From Saccharibacillus sp. JS10 (lineage in GTDB: Bacteria; Bacillota; Bacilli; Paenibacillales; Paenibacillaceae), in the NCBI RefSeq assembly GCF_024436065.1, contig NZ_JANFNS010000004.1, positions 372,001-436,000 on the forward strand: a stretch of 64,000 bases of DNA, written 5' to 3'. Both the position numbers and the translations under genes were made by a program. Under the pieces are notes generated by a model. That model saw only the letters and a list, made by a program, of their open reading frames with translations. It had not been told where the DNA came from and ran no database searches. Shown here in pieces: positions 33,520 through 43,910 of this stretch. Position 1 is the first letter of the stretch; each line of letters opens with the position of its first letter.

Positions 33520-35613
33520 ATGTCAATGCTGGAGCGTTCGAGCGGTGTGTTCCCGGCGGTCTGTCCCTTAGACTGTCCCGACACTTGTGGCTTGTTGTTA
33601 CACAAAGAAGAAGGCAAAATCGTAAAAGTAACTGGAAATCCGAATCACCCTGCAACCAAAGGGGCGATCTGCAATAAAGTCAGACATATGGCAGATAAAG
33701 TGCATCACCCAGAGCGGCTCCTTTATCCGATGAAACGTTCCGGTCCCAAAGGATCGGGAGAATTTGTGCGTATTTCTTGGGATGAAGCGCTAAGCGAAAT
33801 CGGGACAAAGTTTCGCCGTTTATCCGCGGAGCATGGATCGGAAAGTATATTGCCATACAGCTTCTACGGAAATATGGGCGCGTTGAATGCAGAAGGGATG
33901 GATCGGCGCTTTTTTGGCAAATTAGGTGCGTCCAAGCTTGCTTACACGATCTGTAATTCGGCAGGTAATGCGGGATGGAAATATACAATGGGCTTTGGCG
34001 GCGGATCGAGCCCGGAAGATACGCGCCAAGCGAAGTTATTTATCGTATGGGGCGGCAATATCGTCAGTACGAGTATGCACCAAGCCGTATTGATGGAGCA
34101 GGCTCGCAAAGACGGCGCTACAGTCGTGGTGATCGACGTCCATAAGAATCTTACCGGACGACGTGCCGATTGGTTTATTCCGTTATATCCAGGCACAGAC
34201 ACAGCGCTTGCGCTAGGTCTGATGAACGTTTTATTTGAACGTGGCTTAACCGATGAAGAATTTCTAAAACAGTATACGGTCGGGCACGAGCAGCTGCGTG
34301 AGCATGTGAAGACGTACACACCAGAGCGTGTGTCGCGGATTACCGGTGTACCTGCGGAAGACATCGTAAAGCTTGCTCTCATGTACGCAGAGACGTCCCC
34401 GAGCCATATTCATATCGGCAACGGGCTTCAGCATCATGACAATGGCGGGATGGCTGTGCGTACCGTATCTTGCTTGCCTGCGTTGACAGGTCAGTGGTCG
34501 CGCGGCGGAGGTGCCTTTAAGTCGAATGGCGCGTATGCGTCACTCAATGACGAAGCGCTCCAGCGTCCTGATCTGCGCCCGAATCCGGGCGTGCGTACGC
34601 TCAATATGAACAAGCTGGCGGATACGCTGCTGACGCTGGAACCGAAAGTACATGGTCTATTCGTATTCGGTAGCAATCCGGCAGTCGTCGCACCGGAATC
34701 GGATCGGGTTCGAGAAGGTCTGGAACGCGAAGATTTGTTTACCGTGGTGCACGAGTTGTTTTTGACAGACACCGCGAAGTATGCGGATATCGTCTTGCCG
34801 GCGACATCAAGTTTTGAAAATACAGATTTGTATACGTCGTATTGGCACCATTATGTACAGCTTCAAGAACCTGTGATCGCGCCTGTTGGCGAAAGCAAAA
34901 GCAATTTCGAATTGTTTACGTTGCTTGCCCAAGAAATGGGCTTTGACGAAGAAGCGTTCCGCGAAGATCCGAAAACAGTCATCGCGTCAGCGCTGGACAA
35001 TTCCGATAACCCTTATTTGAACGGAGTCACATTGGAGAGGTTGGAAGCTGAACGTTTTGTGAGCTTGGATTTAGCACCGAAAGCTTCTTATTTAGAGCGT
35101 TTGACGACGCCTTCGGGCAAAATCGAATTGTACAGCGAGCAGCTTTCGCGTATGGGTCTTCCGCCGCTACCGACCTATATGCCGCTTGTAGAAGGATTCG
35201 ACGGCGAAAATAAAGAGCAGCGCAAGTCTGATTATCCGCTGATGTTTATTAGCCCGCCGAACCATAACTTTTTGAATTCGACTTTTGCTAATGTGGAGAA
35301 ACATCAATCACTGGAAAAAGAACCGTTGCTGCAAATCCATCCGCAAGACGCGGCAGAGCGCCAGATTATCGATGGGCAAATGGTTGAAGTCTACAATGCG
35401 CGCGGGATCTACACCTTAAAAGCTTCGGTGACGGATCTTATGTTGCCGGGTACGGTCGTGAGTCAAGGTCTGTGGTGGAAAGGTCATCTTGCGGATTCTA
35501 AGGCTGTAAAAGGACGCCGTTTAGCGAATGCGTTGACCTCGTCTCGGATTGCCGATATGGGCGGCGGTGCTACTTTCTTTTCGACCACTGTAGAAATTCG
35601 CGTGCTCAACTAA
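33520..35613 (+). CDS. Molybdopterin-dependent oxidoreductase (formate dehydrogenase/DMSO reductase superfamily, YoaE-like)
   Basis: The protein of about 697 residues begins with a [4Fe-4S] site CPLDCPDTC plus a later cysteine (GAICNK), followed by the superfamily's Mo-bis-MGD binding region (WDEALSEIG, YGNMGALN, WGGNIVSTSMH). The C-terminal domain carries FISPPNHNFLNSTFAN and SQGLWWKG. No twin-arginine signal is seen, so it should be cytoplasmic. The substrate is unknown. A GTG at 33517 and ATG at 33520 are both compatible with the AAAGGAG site. It is followed within 43 bp by an MFS gene, so the two may be co-transcribed. Confidence 0.85.
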   Translation: MSMLERSSGVFPAVCPLDCPDTCGLLLHKEEGKIVKVTGNPNHPATKGAICNKVRHMADKVHHPERLLYPMKRSGPKGSGEFVRISWDEALSEIGTKFRRLSAEHGSESILPYSFYGNMGALNAEGMDRRFFGKLGASKLAYTICNSAGNAGWKYTMGFGGGSSPEDTRQAKLFIVWGGNIVSTSMHQAVLMEQARKDGATVVVIDVHKNLTGRRADWFIPLYPGTDTALALGLMNVLFERGLTDEEFLKQYTVGHEQLREHVKTYTPERVSRITGVPAEDIVKLALMYAETSPSHIHIGNGLQHHDNGGMAVRTVSCLPALTGQWSRGGGAFKSNGAYASLNDEALQRPDLRPNPGVRTLNMNKLADTLLTLEPKVHGLFVFGSNPAVVAPESDRVREGLEREDLFTVVHELFLTDTAKYADIVLPATSSFENTDLYTSYWHHYVQLQEPVIAPVGESKSNFELFTLLAQEMGFDEEAFREDPKTVIASALDNSDNPYLNGVTLERLEAERFVSLDLAPKASYLERLTTPSGKIELYSEQLSRMGLPPLPTYMPLVEGFDGENKEQRKSDYPLMFISPPNHNFLNSTFANVEKHQSLEKEPLLQIHPQDAAERQIIDGQMVEVYNARGIYTLKASVTDLMLPGTVVSQGLWWKGHLADSKAVKGRRLANALTSSRIADMGGGATFFSTTVEIRVLN

Positions 35614-35656
35614 AATTTAAAGATCCGAGGGATAGGAAGAAAGGAACGCAGACACC

Positions 35657-36889
35657 ATGAAGGGGCTTCAACGTTATCCCAAAGAAATTCAAGCGTTACT
35701 GCTGGCGAGTTTGATCAATTCGACCGGCAGTGCGCTCATGTGGCCGCTCACGACCATCTATGTGTTCGGGGAGTTAGGACGCAGTATGCAAGATGCGGGA
35801 TTAGTTATCTTGCTGCAATCGCTTGGCGGCATCGCCGGGCAATTAATGGGCGGAGCGATGTATTACCGAATCGGCGTTAAAAAATTGCTGGTCGGTTCGT
35901 TAGCGCTTAACGCTTTATCCTTATTCGCACTTCCGTTCGTCAGCTCGCACTGGCATCTATATATGTTTACGATGTTGATCGTCGGTTTTAGCAACGCGAT
36001 GACGTTGCCCGCTATTCAAGCGTTTATCGGATTTCGATTTGCGTCCAGGCGCGGCGAAATCTTTAATACGATCTACGTAGGCAACAATATCGGCATTGCA
36101 CTCGGAACCGCGCTGAGTGGACCTTTGGCACAACTGTCTTTTCCGCTGACTTTTATTTTAAACGGATGTACGTGCGTTTTGTTCGCCGTTTATTTTTTTG
36201 TGTACTTAAATCGGGTGCAGCGAGAAGAAACAAGCTCAGACGAAGTTTCGTTAACAGAGTTGACGGAAAAGAAAAAGTCGAAGTCCGAGGGGCAAGCTTG
36301 GACGTTATTGATGAATACGAGGGTGTATCTGTATATCGGATTAGGCGCTTTATTTTTATGGCTGGGCAACTGTATTTGGAACGGCGGCATATCGCCTGCA
36401 ATCTTATCGGAAGGAAAGCCGCCGGCTCAATACAGTCTGCTCTGGACGATGAACGGCATCCTGATTTTTGCGCTGCAACCTCTGATTTCGTGGATCAAAA
36501 AGGTTTGTGCGCGTAGACCTGAATCGCAAATGACTGCCGGGAGTTTATTCTATTTAGCCGGATATTTGGTCATTTTGATGTTTCCCCAGTATGGCGCGAT
36601 GGTGGCAGCGATGTTTTTGGCGACGATTGGCGAAATCTTGTTCCAGCCGGCGATGCCTGCTTTCATATCGGAACGCACACGGATTCACGCACCGTTTTAT
36701 CTAGGGGTATCAGGAGGGATTGCGCAAGCTGGACGCGTCATTGGACCTTATATCATGGGGATCTTGTATGACCGGGGAGGGCTTGAGCCTGTAGCGATCT
36801 GTGCGGTCGTAGCCGCTATCTTATCGTTTTTGTTTTTCGTGTTCAATGACCGCTTTCAGCGTACTGCCACGGTCAAGTTTACCGAGTAA
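35657..36889 (+). CDS. MFS transporter
   Basis: The 410-residue protein has about 12 hydrophobic helices with a charged central loop (about residues 190-215, rich in Glu and Lys). The first loop resembles the MFS A motif (GGAMYYRIGVKKLLVG). It looks like a drug or metabolite exporter of the MFS_1 type with unknown substrate. It lies 43 bp after the molybdopterin enzyme gene and is followed by a GNAT gene, suggesting a three-gene transcript. Confidence 0.85.
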   Translation: MKGLQRYPKEIQALLLASLINSTGSALMWPLTTIYVFGELGRSMQDAGLVILLQSLGGIAGQLMGGAMYYRIGVKKLLVGSLALNALSLFALPFVSSHWHLYMFTMLIVGFSNAMTLPAIQAFIGFRFASRRGEIFNTIYVGNNIGIALGTALSGPLAQLSFPLTFILNGCTCVLFAVYFFVYLNRVQREETSSDEVSLTELTEKKKSKSEGQAWTLLMNTRVYLYIGLGALFLWLGNCIWNGGISPAILSEGKPPAQYSLLWTMNGILIFALQPLISWIKKVCARRPESQMTAGSLFYLAGYLVILMFPQYGAMVAAMFLATIGEILFQPAMPAFISERTRIHAPFYLGVSGGIAQAGRVIGPYIMGILYDRGGLEPVAICAVVAAILSFLFFVFNDRFQRTATVKFTE

Positions 36890-36917
36890 TGCGATCCGAG
36901 CCTGAGGAGGCAACAAG

Positions 36918-37418
36918 ATGATGCGTACGATTGAAAACGAAGTGACGATTCGTGAATCGCAAGTGAAAGACGCCAAGCCGCTGATGCGGATCGACAAATT
37001 GGTCTGGAATTCGCAAAATTCGCCGCAGATTCCGGTCTGGAAATCACGTACGCATTATTTGCGCAATTGCCCGCCCGAAAATCAGTTAGTCGCTGAATGT
37101 GACGGGATTATCGTGGGATGCGTGGGATGGCGACCGCCGACTCTAATGTTCAGCAATGCGCATGTCGCAGAGATGTATATCGCCGTGCATCCGGCTTATC
37201 AAGGGCTTGGCGTCGGCAAAAAGTTGATGGCGGCTGTCAAGCTCCACACGATGCGCCGCGGAATCAAAAAACTACGTTTACGCGTATTATCCACCAACGA
37301 AAATGCGATCCGTTTTTATCTGCGCTGCGGGTTTCAGATTGAAGGGAAATTAGAGCGCGAATATATGATCGAAGATCGGTTCGTTGATGATATCTTGATG
37401 AGCTGCTGGGTTCCATAG
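36918..37418 (+). CDS. GNAT-family N-acetyltransferase
   Basis: The 166-residue protein has the acetyl-CoA site VHPAYQGLGVGKKLMAAV (the RxxGxG-type loop with Gln replacing Arg) and the later LRVLSTNENAIRFYLRCGFQIEGKLER block. Substrate unknown. GAGGAGG precedes ATG 36918, 28 bp after the MFS gene. Confidence 0.9.
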   Translation: MMRTIENEVTIRESQVKDAKPLMRIDKLVWNSQNSPQIPVWKSRTHYLRNCPPENQLVAECDGIIVGCVGWRPPTLMFSNAHVAEMYIAVHPAYQGLGVGKKLMAAVKLHTMRRGIKKLRLRVLSTNENAIRFYLRCGFQIEGKLEREYMIEDRFVDDILMSCWVP

Positions 37419-37419
37419 T

Positions 37420-37971
37420 TTAATCTCGGCGAAAGTTCCATTCTTGTCGGAGTAGCCCGTATAGAGCATGGTCGATATAACCATCGTCGAGCTTTTCCGC
37501 TTGGCGAACGATGCCTTCTAACGTGAAGCCGAGACGTTCAGGAACGCCGCGACTTCGTGTATTGGTGACGGCGCAGCGAATCTCGATCCGGTTCAGCTCC
37601 ATTTCCATAAACGCATGATCGATCAGAGGGCGCAGCGCCAAAGTCATCAAGCCCCGTCCTTCAAAAGAATGGCCGAGCCAGTATCCGACTTGGGCATGAA
37701 AGCTGCGCCAGTTAATTTCGTGAAATCCGATTACACCGGCAAGCCGATGATGTTCCCACAGACCGACGGTGATTGCTCCATTTTCTGCATACAAATGAGT
37801 CGCGTTCGCAATAAATTCTTCGGCGTCGATCAGTTCTTGCATTTGGTGAGTCCACGGCATCCACGCTCCTAGCGTAGAACGAGAATCTTCGACCAGTTGA
37901 AGTAAATCTTCCGCGTGTTCGGGATGAAGCGGTCTAAGTTGTACAAATTCGGTTAATGACAAACTAAACAT
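37420..37971 (-). CDS. RimJ/RimL-type GNAT acetyltransferase
   Basis: The 183-residue protein contains IGFHEINWRSFHAQVGYWLG, GRGLMTLALRPLIDHAF and NRIEIRCAVTNTRSRGVPERLGFTLEG, the pattern of RimL-like N-terminal or small-molecule acetyltransferases such as YdaF. ATG 37971 follows AAGGAG by eight bases; an in-frame start at 38019 lacks a ribosome site. It ends one base after the convergent GNAT gene stop, leaving no intergenic space. Confidence 0.9.
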   Translation of the reverse strand: MFSLSLTEFVQLRPLHPEHAEDLLQLVEDSRSTLGAWMPWTHQMQELIDAEEFIANATHLYAENGAITVGLWEHHRLAGVIGFHEINWRSFHAQVGYWLGHSFEGRGLMTLALRPLIDHAFMEMELNRIEIRCAVTNTRSRGVPERLGFTLEGIVRQAEKLDDGYIDHALYGLLRQEWNFRRD

Positions 37972-38023
37972 AAATGAAACTCCTTTTTTACTGCGCGATC
38001 TGTAAGAAAAGAACGGCATTTTA

Positions 38024-38053
38024 TTGAATGGAAAGACGGATATGCGTTATGAT
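38024..38053 (+). promoter_or_regulatory. Promoter of glnS
   Basis: TTGAAT (38024-38029), 18 bp, TATGAT (38048-38053). The leader of about 100 bases contains a CCCGG-rich segment but no T-box sequence. Confidence 0.6.
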
Positions 38054-38157
38054 GGGCTGTAGAGCAAAAGCAGCGTATAGACCTCTAAGCGGATAGACGG
38101 ATAAGCTTCGACGGTTAAACAACCGGGTTTCCCGGGCATAATGAAAGGTTGATCGAT

Positions 38158-39867
38158 GTGGAGAACGAGAACACCAAAACCCCACCGAATTTTATTAAAA
38201 GTATCATAGCAGAAGATTTGAAAAGTGGAAAAGTGAAAGAAGTCGTCACCCGTTTCCCACCAGAGCCAAACGGCTATATGCACATCGGGCACGTACGGGC
38301 GATCTTTATCGATTTCGCTTTGGCTGAAGAGTTCGGCGGACGCACGAATCTGCGTTTTGACGATACGAACCCAGTGAAAGAAGACGTCGAATACGTCAAT
38401 TCGATCAAAGAAGATATTCAATGGCTCGGCTTCGAATGGAACAACCAATATTACGCGTCGGATTATTTCGACGAAATGTACGAGCGCGCCGTTTTGTTGA
38501 TTCGCAAAGGGCTGGCATATGTAGACGATCAATCTGCCGACCAAATTCGCGAAAATCGCGGAACGTTGACGGAGCCGGGTAAAAACAGCCCGTATCGCGA
38601 TCGTTCGGTCGAAGAAAATTTGGAGCTGTTCACACGTATGCGTGATGGCGAGTTCCAAAACGGTGAACGCGTACTGCGCGCGAAGATCGATATGGCATCG
38701 CCGAATATCAATCTTCGCGATCCGGTCATTTACCGGATTTCGCATACGACGCATCATAACACAGGCGATAAATGGTGTATCTATCCGATGTATACCTTCG
38801 CGCATCCGCTTGAAGATGCAATCGAAGGCGTTACCCACTCTCTGTGCTCGTTAGAGTTTGAAGACCAACGTCCATTCTACGATTGGGTTGTGCGCGAATG
38901 TGAGATGGAAGCTCAGCCGCATCAATATGAATTTGGTCGTCTGAACGTCTCTACGATGGTGACAAGCAAACGCAAACTTCGCAAACTGGTCGAAGAAAAT
39001 CTGGTCGACGGTTGGGATGACCCGCGTATGCCGACCATCTCAGGTCTGCGTCGCCGCGGTTACACGCCGGAAGCGATCAAAGCATTCATCTACGAGACCG
39101 GTATTTCGCGCAGTCAAGGTCTGGTCGATATTCAAACGCTGGAACATTTCGTGCGTGAAGATCTCAAGCTCAAAGCACCGCGTACGATGGCGATCTTGCG
39201 TCCGCTGAAAGTCGTGATTACGAACTACCCAGAAGGCGAAAGCGAACTGCTGCCTGCTGAAAACAATACGGAGAACGAAGAAATGGGCATTCGCCAAATT
39301 CCGTTTTCGCGTGAAATCTATATCGAGCAAGACGACTTTATGGAAGAACCGGTCAGCAAATATTTCCGTTTGTTCCCGGGTAACGAAGTTCGCCTGAAAC
39401 ATGCGTACTTTATCAAATGCCATGATTTCATCAAAAATGAACAAGGCGAAGTGGTCGAAATTCATTGTACGTATGATATCGAAACCAAAAGCGGTAGCGA
39501 CTTCAATGCCCGTAAAGTCAAAGGCACCATCCATTGGGTCGATGCTTCGGCTGCTGTTCCTGCTGAATTCCGTCTGTATGAGCCACTACTTGGCGAAGAC
39601 GAAGAATCAGAAGAACTTGCAACCGACGAGACCGAAGACGTATCGGCGAACGAAGTCGATGATTTCCTCAAAAAGGTCAACAAAGACTCGCTGGAAATCG
39701 TACACGGTTTTGTCGAGCCGCAATTGCAAGATGCAGAGCCGCAAGACAAGTTCCAATTTTTCCGTCACGGATACTTCAATGTCGATCCGAAATTGTCTAC
39801 ACCAGGCAAGCCAGTATTCGGTCGCATCGTATCGATGAAAAGTTCGTTCAAACTGCCGAAAAAGTAA
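38158..39867 (+). CDS. glnS: Glutamine--tRNA ligase
   Basis: The 569-residue class I synthetase has the HIGH-type motif [15 protein letters not shown] and the KMSKS-type motif MVTSKRKL, with the GlnRS-specific anticodon-binding beta barrels in the C-terminal half ([14 protein letters not shown] to GYFNVD). An acidic stretch (about residues 478-500) interrupts the distal barrel. GTG 38158, nine bases after AAAGG, is the likely start; TTG 38149 abuts the ribosome site. Most Bacilli make Gln-tRNA by the GatCAB route, so a GlnRS gene marks this lineage. Confidence 0.95.
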   Translation: MENENTKTPPNFIKSIIAEDLKSGKVKEVVTRFPPEPNGYMHIGHVRAIFIDFALAEEFGGRTNLRFDDTNPVKEDVEYVNSIKEDIQWLGFEWNNQYYASDYFDEMYERAVLLIRKGLAYVDDQSADQIRENRGTLTEPGKNSPYRDRSVEENLELFTRMRDGEFQNGERVLRAKIDMASPNINLRDPVIYRISHTTHHNTGDKWCIYPMYTFAHPLEDAIEGVTHSLCSLEFEDQRPFYDWVVRECEMEAQPHQYEFGRLNVSTMVTSKRKLRKLVEENLVDGWDDPRMPTISGLRRRGYTPEAIKAFIYETGISRSQGLVDIQTLEHFVREDLKLKAPRTMAILRPLKVVITNYPEGESELLPAENNTENEEMGIRQIPFSREIYIEQDDFMEEPVSKYFRLFPGNEVRLKHAYFIKCHDFIKNEQGEVVEIHCTYDIETKSGSDFNARKVKGTIHWVDASAAVPAEFRLYEPLLGEDEESEELATDETEDVSANEVDDFLKKVNKDSLEIVHGFVEPQLQDAEPQDKFQFFRHGYFNVDPKLSTPGKPVFGRIVSMKSSFKLPKK

Positions 39868-39878
39868 GTTGAACATAG

Positions 39879-39921
39879 AAAAAGTCCCGCTCTCCTTCTT
39901 CTGGAGAAACGGGACTTTTTT
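39879..39921. terminator. Bidirectional terminator
   Basis: AAAAAGTCCCG/CGGGACTTTTT with inner CTCC/GGAG lies between convergent glnS and an MFS gene. Confidence 0.92.
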
Positions 39922-41156
39922 TATTTAGGCAAAGTCGGTTTGAGTTGACCGTTTCGATACAGCGTATAACCCATCGCCGCAAAACCGACCGCGCCGATCA
40001 CCGACAAGATCGTGCCGCTTTGATACATCATCGACGCTCCGAAGTTATCGAACATCCAGCCGCCGAATACGCCCGCGACAATTCCCGATACGCCGCTCCA
40101 AGATAGCGTGAACAAGGCTTGCCCGGTTCCTCGAAAAGCATCCGGTACGAACATGCTGGTCATTAGCGTGCCGACATAGAAATAACCGGCGTAAGTCACG
40201 CTATGCAGCATTTGGATATAGACGATCTGCATCGGATCGGTCACGGTAGACATCAGATACCAACGCACGGCGAACAATATACTCACCACGGTTAAGCAGA
40301 TCATCATAAACCCAAGACGTTTACGGAAAAAGCGGTCAAACAGCAAAAAGAACAACGCTTCAAGTGCCGAAGCGGAGAATACAGCCCAACCGACCATCTG
40401 ACGAGAGCCGCCCAGATCGGTAATATATAAACTCATAAAGGTACTATTGACCGCATTGGGAATCGATACAAATACACCGAGTAGCAAAAAGATCGTGAAT
40501 GTAGGATTCGCCAACACTTTGCCAAACCCGCCCGGAGAGACCACATTCGTTGCCGTAGGACGATGCAGCGAAGGCAGGATCACCGCTGTAAGCAGCGTTG
40601 CCGCAATCAATCCTGTAAATAACCACGGAACGCCCGGCGATGTCCCGGCGCGGTCAATCACAAATCCAGCGGCTGCTGCGGTAAGTGCCCAACCGATCGA
40701 ACCCCATAATCGGAACGCCCCGAATTTTCGGTTAGTCCCGTCGATATACCCCAAGATCATCGTGTTGCTTTGCGCAAAAGAAGGGCTTTGGAAAAAGAAG
40801 AAAAAGATCATGGTTACGTAAATCATCGCATACGATTCAACATGGAACACGAATTGCGACAAGACCATCGTTCCGGCAAGCATCAAAATCAGCATACGCC
40901 TCGTATTTTCCATACGGTCGCCCATATAGCCCCAGAACGGATTGGCAATTAAAGATACAAAAGGCCCGATTGCCATCAGCGTTCCGATCTCAAGCTTGCT
41001 CATCCCTTTATCTTGTAAGTAAAGCGGAAAAAAGCTGGCGAATACCGCAATCGCTCCATATAAGAAAAAGTTGAACGCTTTAAGAGGAATAAAAGGCGAA
41101 GGTGCAGAAAAAAAGCTTCGATTAGATTGAGATCGTTTCGATACAGATGGCGGCAC
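39921..41156 (-). CDS. MFS transporter (MFS_1-like, 3-phenylpropionate/nucleoside-transporter-like group)
   Basis: The protein has about 411 residues and 12 helices. The N-terminal sequence FPLYLQDKGMSKLEIGTLMAIGPFVSLIANPFWGYMGDR is typical of the MFS_1-like group related to HcaT and LacY. Substrate unknown. The coding frame stays open to a TTG at 41213, but AAGGAG is placed ten bases before GTG 41156, which is chosen. Up to 19 extra residues are possible. Confidence 0.85.
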   Translation of the reverse strand: MPPSVSKRSQSNRSFFSAPSPFIPLKAFNFFLYGAIAVFASFFPLYLQDKGMSKLEIGTLMAIGPFVSLIANPFWGYMGDRMENTRRMLILMLAGTMVLSQFVFHVESYAMIYVTMIFFFFFQSPSFAQSNTMILGYIDGTNRKFGAFRLWGSIGWALTAAAAGFVIDRAGTSPGVPWLFTGLIAATLLTAVILPSLHRPTATNVVSPGGFGKVLANPTFTIFLLLGVFVSIPNAVNSTFMSLYITDLGGSRQMVGWAVFSASALEALFFLLFDRFFRKRLGFMMICLTVVSILFAVRWYLMSTVTDPMQIVYIQMLHSVTYAGYFYVGTLMTSMFVPDAFRGTGQALFTLSWSGVSGIVAGVFGGWMFDNFGASMMYQSGTILSVIGAVGFAAMGYTLYRNGQLKPTLPK

Positions 41157-41381
41157 GTCAGGCACACTCCTTGCAGAAAAATCGTGTTGAACATTCAAAG
41201 TAAGGGTTTTCAAAAGAATCTCTAATCGACAATATAGCCCTTCCTCAGACAGATTACAACAAAATGCTGCATGATGTTTCGTTTTTCACTGTGAATCGCT
41301 ACTGTTTTGTCACATGATCATCCTTAAGCGGTGTGGTCTTCGCGTTATAATAGAAGAGTAAACACGAAGGAGGTCACAGTG

Positions 41382-42038
41382 ATGACAAGTACCGTATTAG
41401 AGGCATTTGGGGTGGCTGCCCGAGAAGAAAAGATTTGGACGCATACCCGCTGGACCCTATATCAACTGCTGAGCGACTTTATTATTTATAAACCGAGCGT
41501 GCACTTGATTGTAAAATGGCGAAATAAGCTAAACCGAACAGAGTGGGACAATGCAGCTTTTGTTCAATTTCGAACTTTGATTTCTGAACCCGAAGCTTCG
41601 TCTTTGGCGCAGTTTTGCAAACTACAGACGCAAGAATACGATCGATTGATCGGACAACATTCACTTCGAGAATCGTTTTACGCTTCTACAGAATCTCAGC
41701 ATTCGGCAGTATCCGCAAGCGTGGAATACGACCAAGCCGGTGTGATTTTAAATCGTACATCCGATGAAAAAAACGACGAACTCAGTATGGAATTAGAGTT
41801 TATGGCGGTATTATCGGAGCGTCTGACCGAGCAAGGCGTGCGTTCGCAGGTCGAATGTGAGCAGCTGGCAATCACGCAGTGGAGATTTTTAAAACAACAT
41901 CTGTTGATGTGGGTTCCGGCTTTTTGCGAAGAAGTTCGTAATCAGACGGCAAGCCCTTTATATGCAGCTTTAAGCGATTTGATGGATGAACTGCTGACCG
42001 CGGATTATCGTTGGTTGGATACGCAAGTCCATTCGTAA
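41382..42038 (+). CDS. TorD/DmsD-family molybdoenzyme assembly chaperone-like protein
   Basis: The 218-residue all-helical protein has RWTLYQLLSDFIIYKPS near the start and ITQWRFLKQHLLMWVPAFCEEV near the end, the pattern of TorD/NarJ-type chaperones. These insert the molybdenum cofactor into reductases. No molybdoenzyme gene is adjacent; the nearest is at 33520. AAGGAGG precedes ATG 41382 and an in-frame upstream extension is rejected. A TATAAT (41346-41351) serves as -10, and TGTGA and TCACA half-sites lie 15 bases apart farther upstream. Confidence 0.7.
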   Translation: MTSTVLEAFGVAAREEKIWTHTRWTLYQLLSDFIIYKPSVHLIVKWRNKLNRTEWDNAAFVQFRTLISEPEASSLAQFCKLQTQEYDRLIGQHSLRESFYASTESQHSAVSASVEYDQAGVILNRTSDEKNDELSMELEFMAVLSERLTEQGVRSQVECEQLAITQWRFLKQHLLMWVPAFCEEVRNQTASPLYAALSDLMDELLTADYRWLDTQVHS

Positions 42039-42234
42039 AAGAAAATGCTTTATAAAAGATAACGTGCACGTTTTCCTGTTGAATAGGAAAGCGTGCATTT
42101 TTATTTCTTTTGGTTTATTAGTTATTTATGATTTATTGTTTCGATTTTGAACGGAGCGTCCAAATGAGGCATAGACCGAGCATTCGAATCGCCTGCGTTG
42201 GCATTCGTGCTGGAAAGTGGAGGAGGACGGCAAG

Positions 42235-43836
42235 ATGGGACTGTATATCGGGCTTGATGTAGGGACGACCAGTACGAAAGCTTTTATTTATGATGAAAAA
42301 GGAATGATTCGCGGCGGATCGCAATCCGCGTATTCCTTACTTGTTCCCGAAGCGGGCAGAGCGGAGCAACGTCCAGAAGAATTGATGGATGCGGTCGTTG
42401 ATGCAATCAAAGGCGCGATGAAAGATAGCAAAGCTTCCGCAGATGATATAGCGGCGGTAGGGATCAGTACGGCGATGCACAGCTTAATGGCAGTCGATTC
42501 TACTGGCAAGCCGCTAACACCGCTGATGACTTGGGCAGACAACCGCAGTATCGGGCAAACGAATGAACTTCGAAAAGGTCGGGAAGCGACCGAGTTATAC
42601 CGGGCGACGGGAACGCCGATTCACCCGATGTCTCCTTTGACCAAGTTGCTTTGGCTCGCCGATCGCGAACCGGAACTATTCAAAAAAGCAGCGAAGTTTA
42701 TTTCGTTCAAAGAACACTTGCTGCATCAATTATTCGGAAAATATGCAGTCGATGTGTCGTTGGCTTCGGCAACCGGGCTGATGGATCTGCATGAATTAAA
42801 ATGGAACGAATCGGCGCTCAATCTGACCGGCGTATCATCCGATCAGCTTGGAGACATCGTCCCGGTTACCGAGCGTCTGGACGGCATGAACCGTAAATTT
42901 GCCGAAAAATTAGGGCTGAAACCCAATACGCCGTGGATTGTCGGCGCAAGCGATGGAGCTTTGGCGAATATCGGCGTAGGCGCACTTGGCGTGGGCGAAA
43001 CGGCGGTCACGATCGGAACGAGCGGAGCGGTACGTTCTTTTGCGAAGCAACCCGCAACCGACGCTTCGGGGCGGACATTCTGTTACGCATTCGAATCCGA
43101 TCGTTGGCTGATCGGAGGCCCGACCAATAACGGCGGAATCGCGCTGCGTTGGTATTTGGAAAAATTCGTGATCGACAAAGAAAAAGGCGAAAGCGGAGAT
43201 CTTAAAGAACAAAAGGCATTAGAGCGGATCGTGAAATTAGCCGATTCCGTGCCACCGGGTTCGGAAGGGCTGCTGTTCTTGCCTTATTTGAGCGGCGAAC
43301 GCGCGCCGTATTGGAATGCCGACGCCCGCGGCGCTTATTTCGGCGCAACGCTGCATCACGGACAAGAACATTTCGGACGTGCGACGATGGAAGGCGTCTT
43401 GTTCGCAGTGCGCACCGTAGCCGATGCTCTGACGGATCTTAGCGGAGCGAACCGCACGCTGCTTGCGTCCGGCGGATTTGCCAAAAGCCCGATCTGGACG
43501 CAAATGCTCGCCGATCTGTCCGGCACGCAAGTCGTCGTCCCCGATACGTATGAAGCTTCCGCTTTCGGCGCCGCCGCCGTAGCGATGAAAGCCGAGGGGC
43601 TGATCCACGATTACACCGATCTCAAAGACCAAATTAAGATCTCGCGTACGCATGAACCCGATTCCCATAAGTTCAAAACGTACGAACGCTACTATTCGTT
43701 GTTTAAACGCGTCTACGAACAACTCGAACCCGTCTTCCCCGAAATCGCAGATCTGCAACGCGGCACAGGCGTGAAACGCGAAGACGAGAGCGAAGCGGAA
43801 GGAACTAAAGGTAGCTCGCATCACGATAAAAAGTGA
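42235..43836 (+). CDS. gntK: FGGY-family sugar kinase, probably gluconokinase
   Basis: The 533-residue kinase opens GLDVGTTSTKAFIYDEKG (phosphate 1 loop), has the catalytic-base region TWADNRS, the IGTSGAVR and GGPTNNGGIALRW segments and the LLASGGFAKSPIWTQML adenosine motif. The detailed pattern is that of GntK gluconate kinases, with xylulokinase as the alternative. GGAGG eight bases before ATG 42235 sets the start. It has an acidic, unconserved C-terminal tail. No permease or gnd gene is next to it. Confidence 0.88.
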   Translation: MGLYIGLDVGTTSTKAFIYDEKGMIRGGSQSAYSLLVPEAGRAEQRPEELMDAVVDAIKGAMKDSKASADDIAAVGISTAMHSLMAVDSTGKPLTPLMTWADNRSIGQTNELRKGREATELYRATGTPIHPMSPLTKLLWLADREPELFKKAAKFISFKEHLLHQLFGKYAVDVSLASATGLMDLHELKWNESALNLTGVSSDQLGDIVPVTERLDGMNRKFAEKLGLKPNTPWIVGASDGALANIGVGALGVGETAVTIGTSGAVRSFAKQPATDASGRTFCYAFESDRWLIGGPTNNGGIALRWYLEKFVIDKEKGESGDLKEQKALERIVKLADSVPPGSEGLLFLPYLSGERAPYWNADARGAYFGATLHHGQEHFGRATMEGVLFAVRTVADALTDLSGANRTLLASGGFAKSPIWTQMLADLSGTQVVVPDTYEASAFGAAAVAMKAEGLIHDYTDLKDQIKISRTHEPDSHKFKTYERYYSLFKRVYEQLEPVFPEIADLQRGTGVKREDESEAEGTKGSSHHDKK

Positions 43837-43910
43837 TGCGAAGAAGTCGGCTAAGAGCCGGAAGCAAGCTGAATCCGAGGGGAATTCATTCCGGTTGCTT
43901 GTTGAAATTT

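Noticed and set aside
37972-38157. T-box riboswitch before glnS
   Set aside because: The conserved GGGTGGNACCGCG sequence and terminator are missing.
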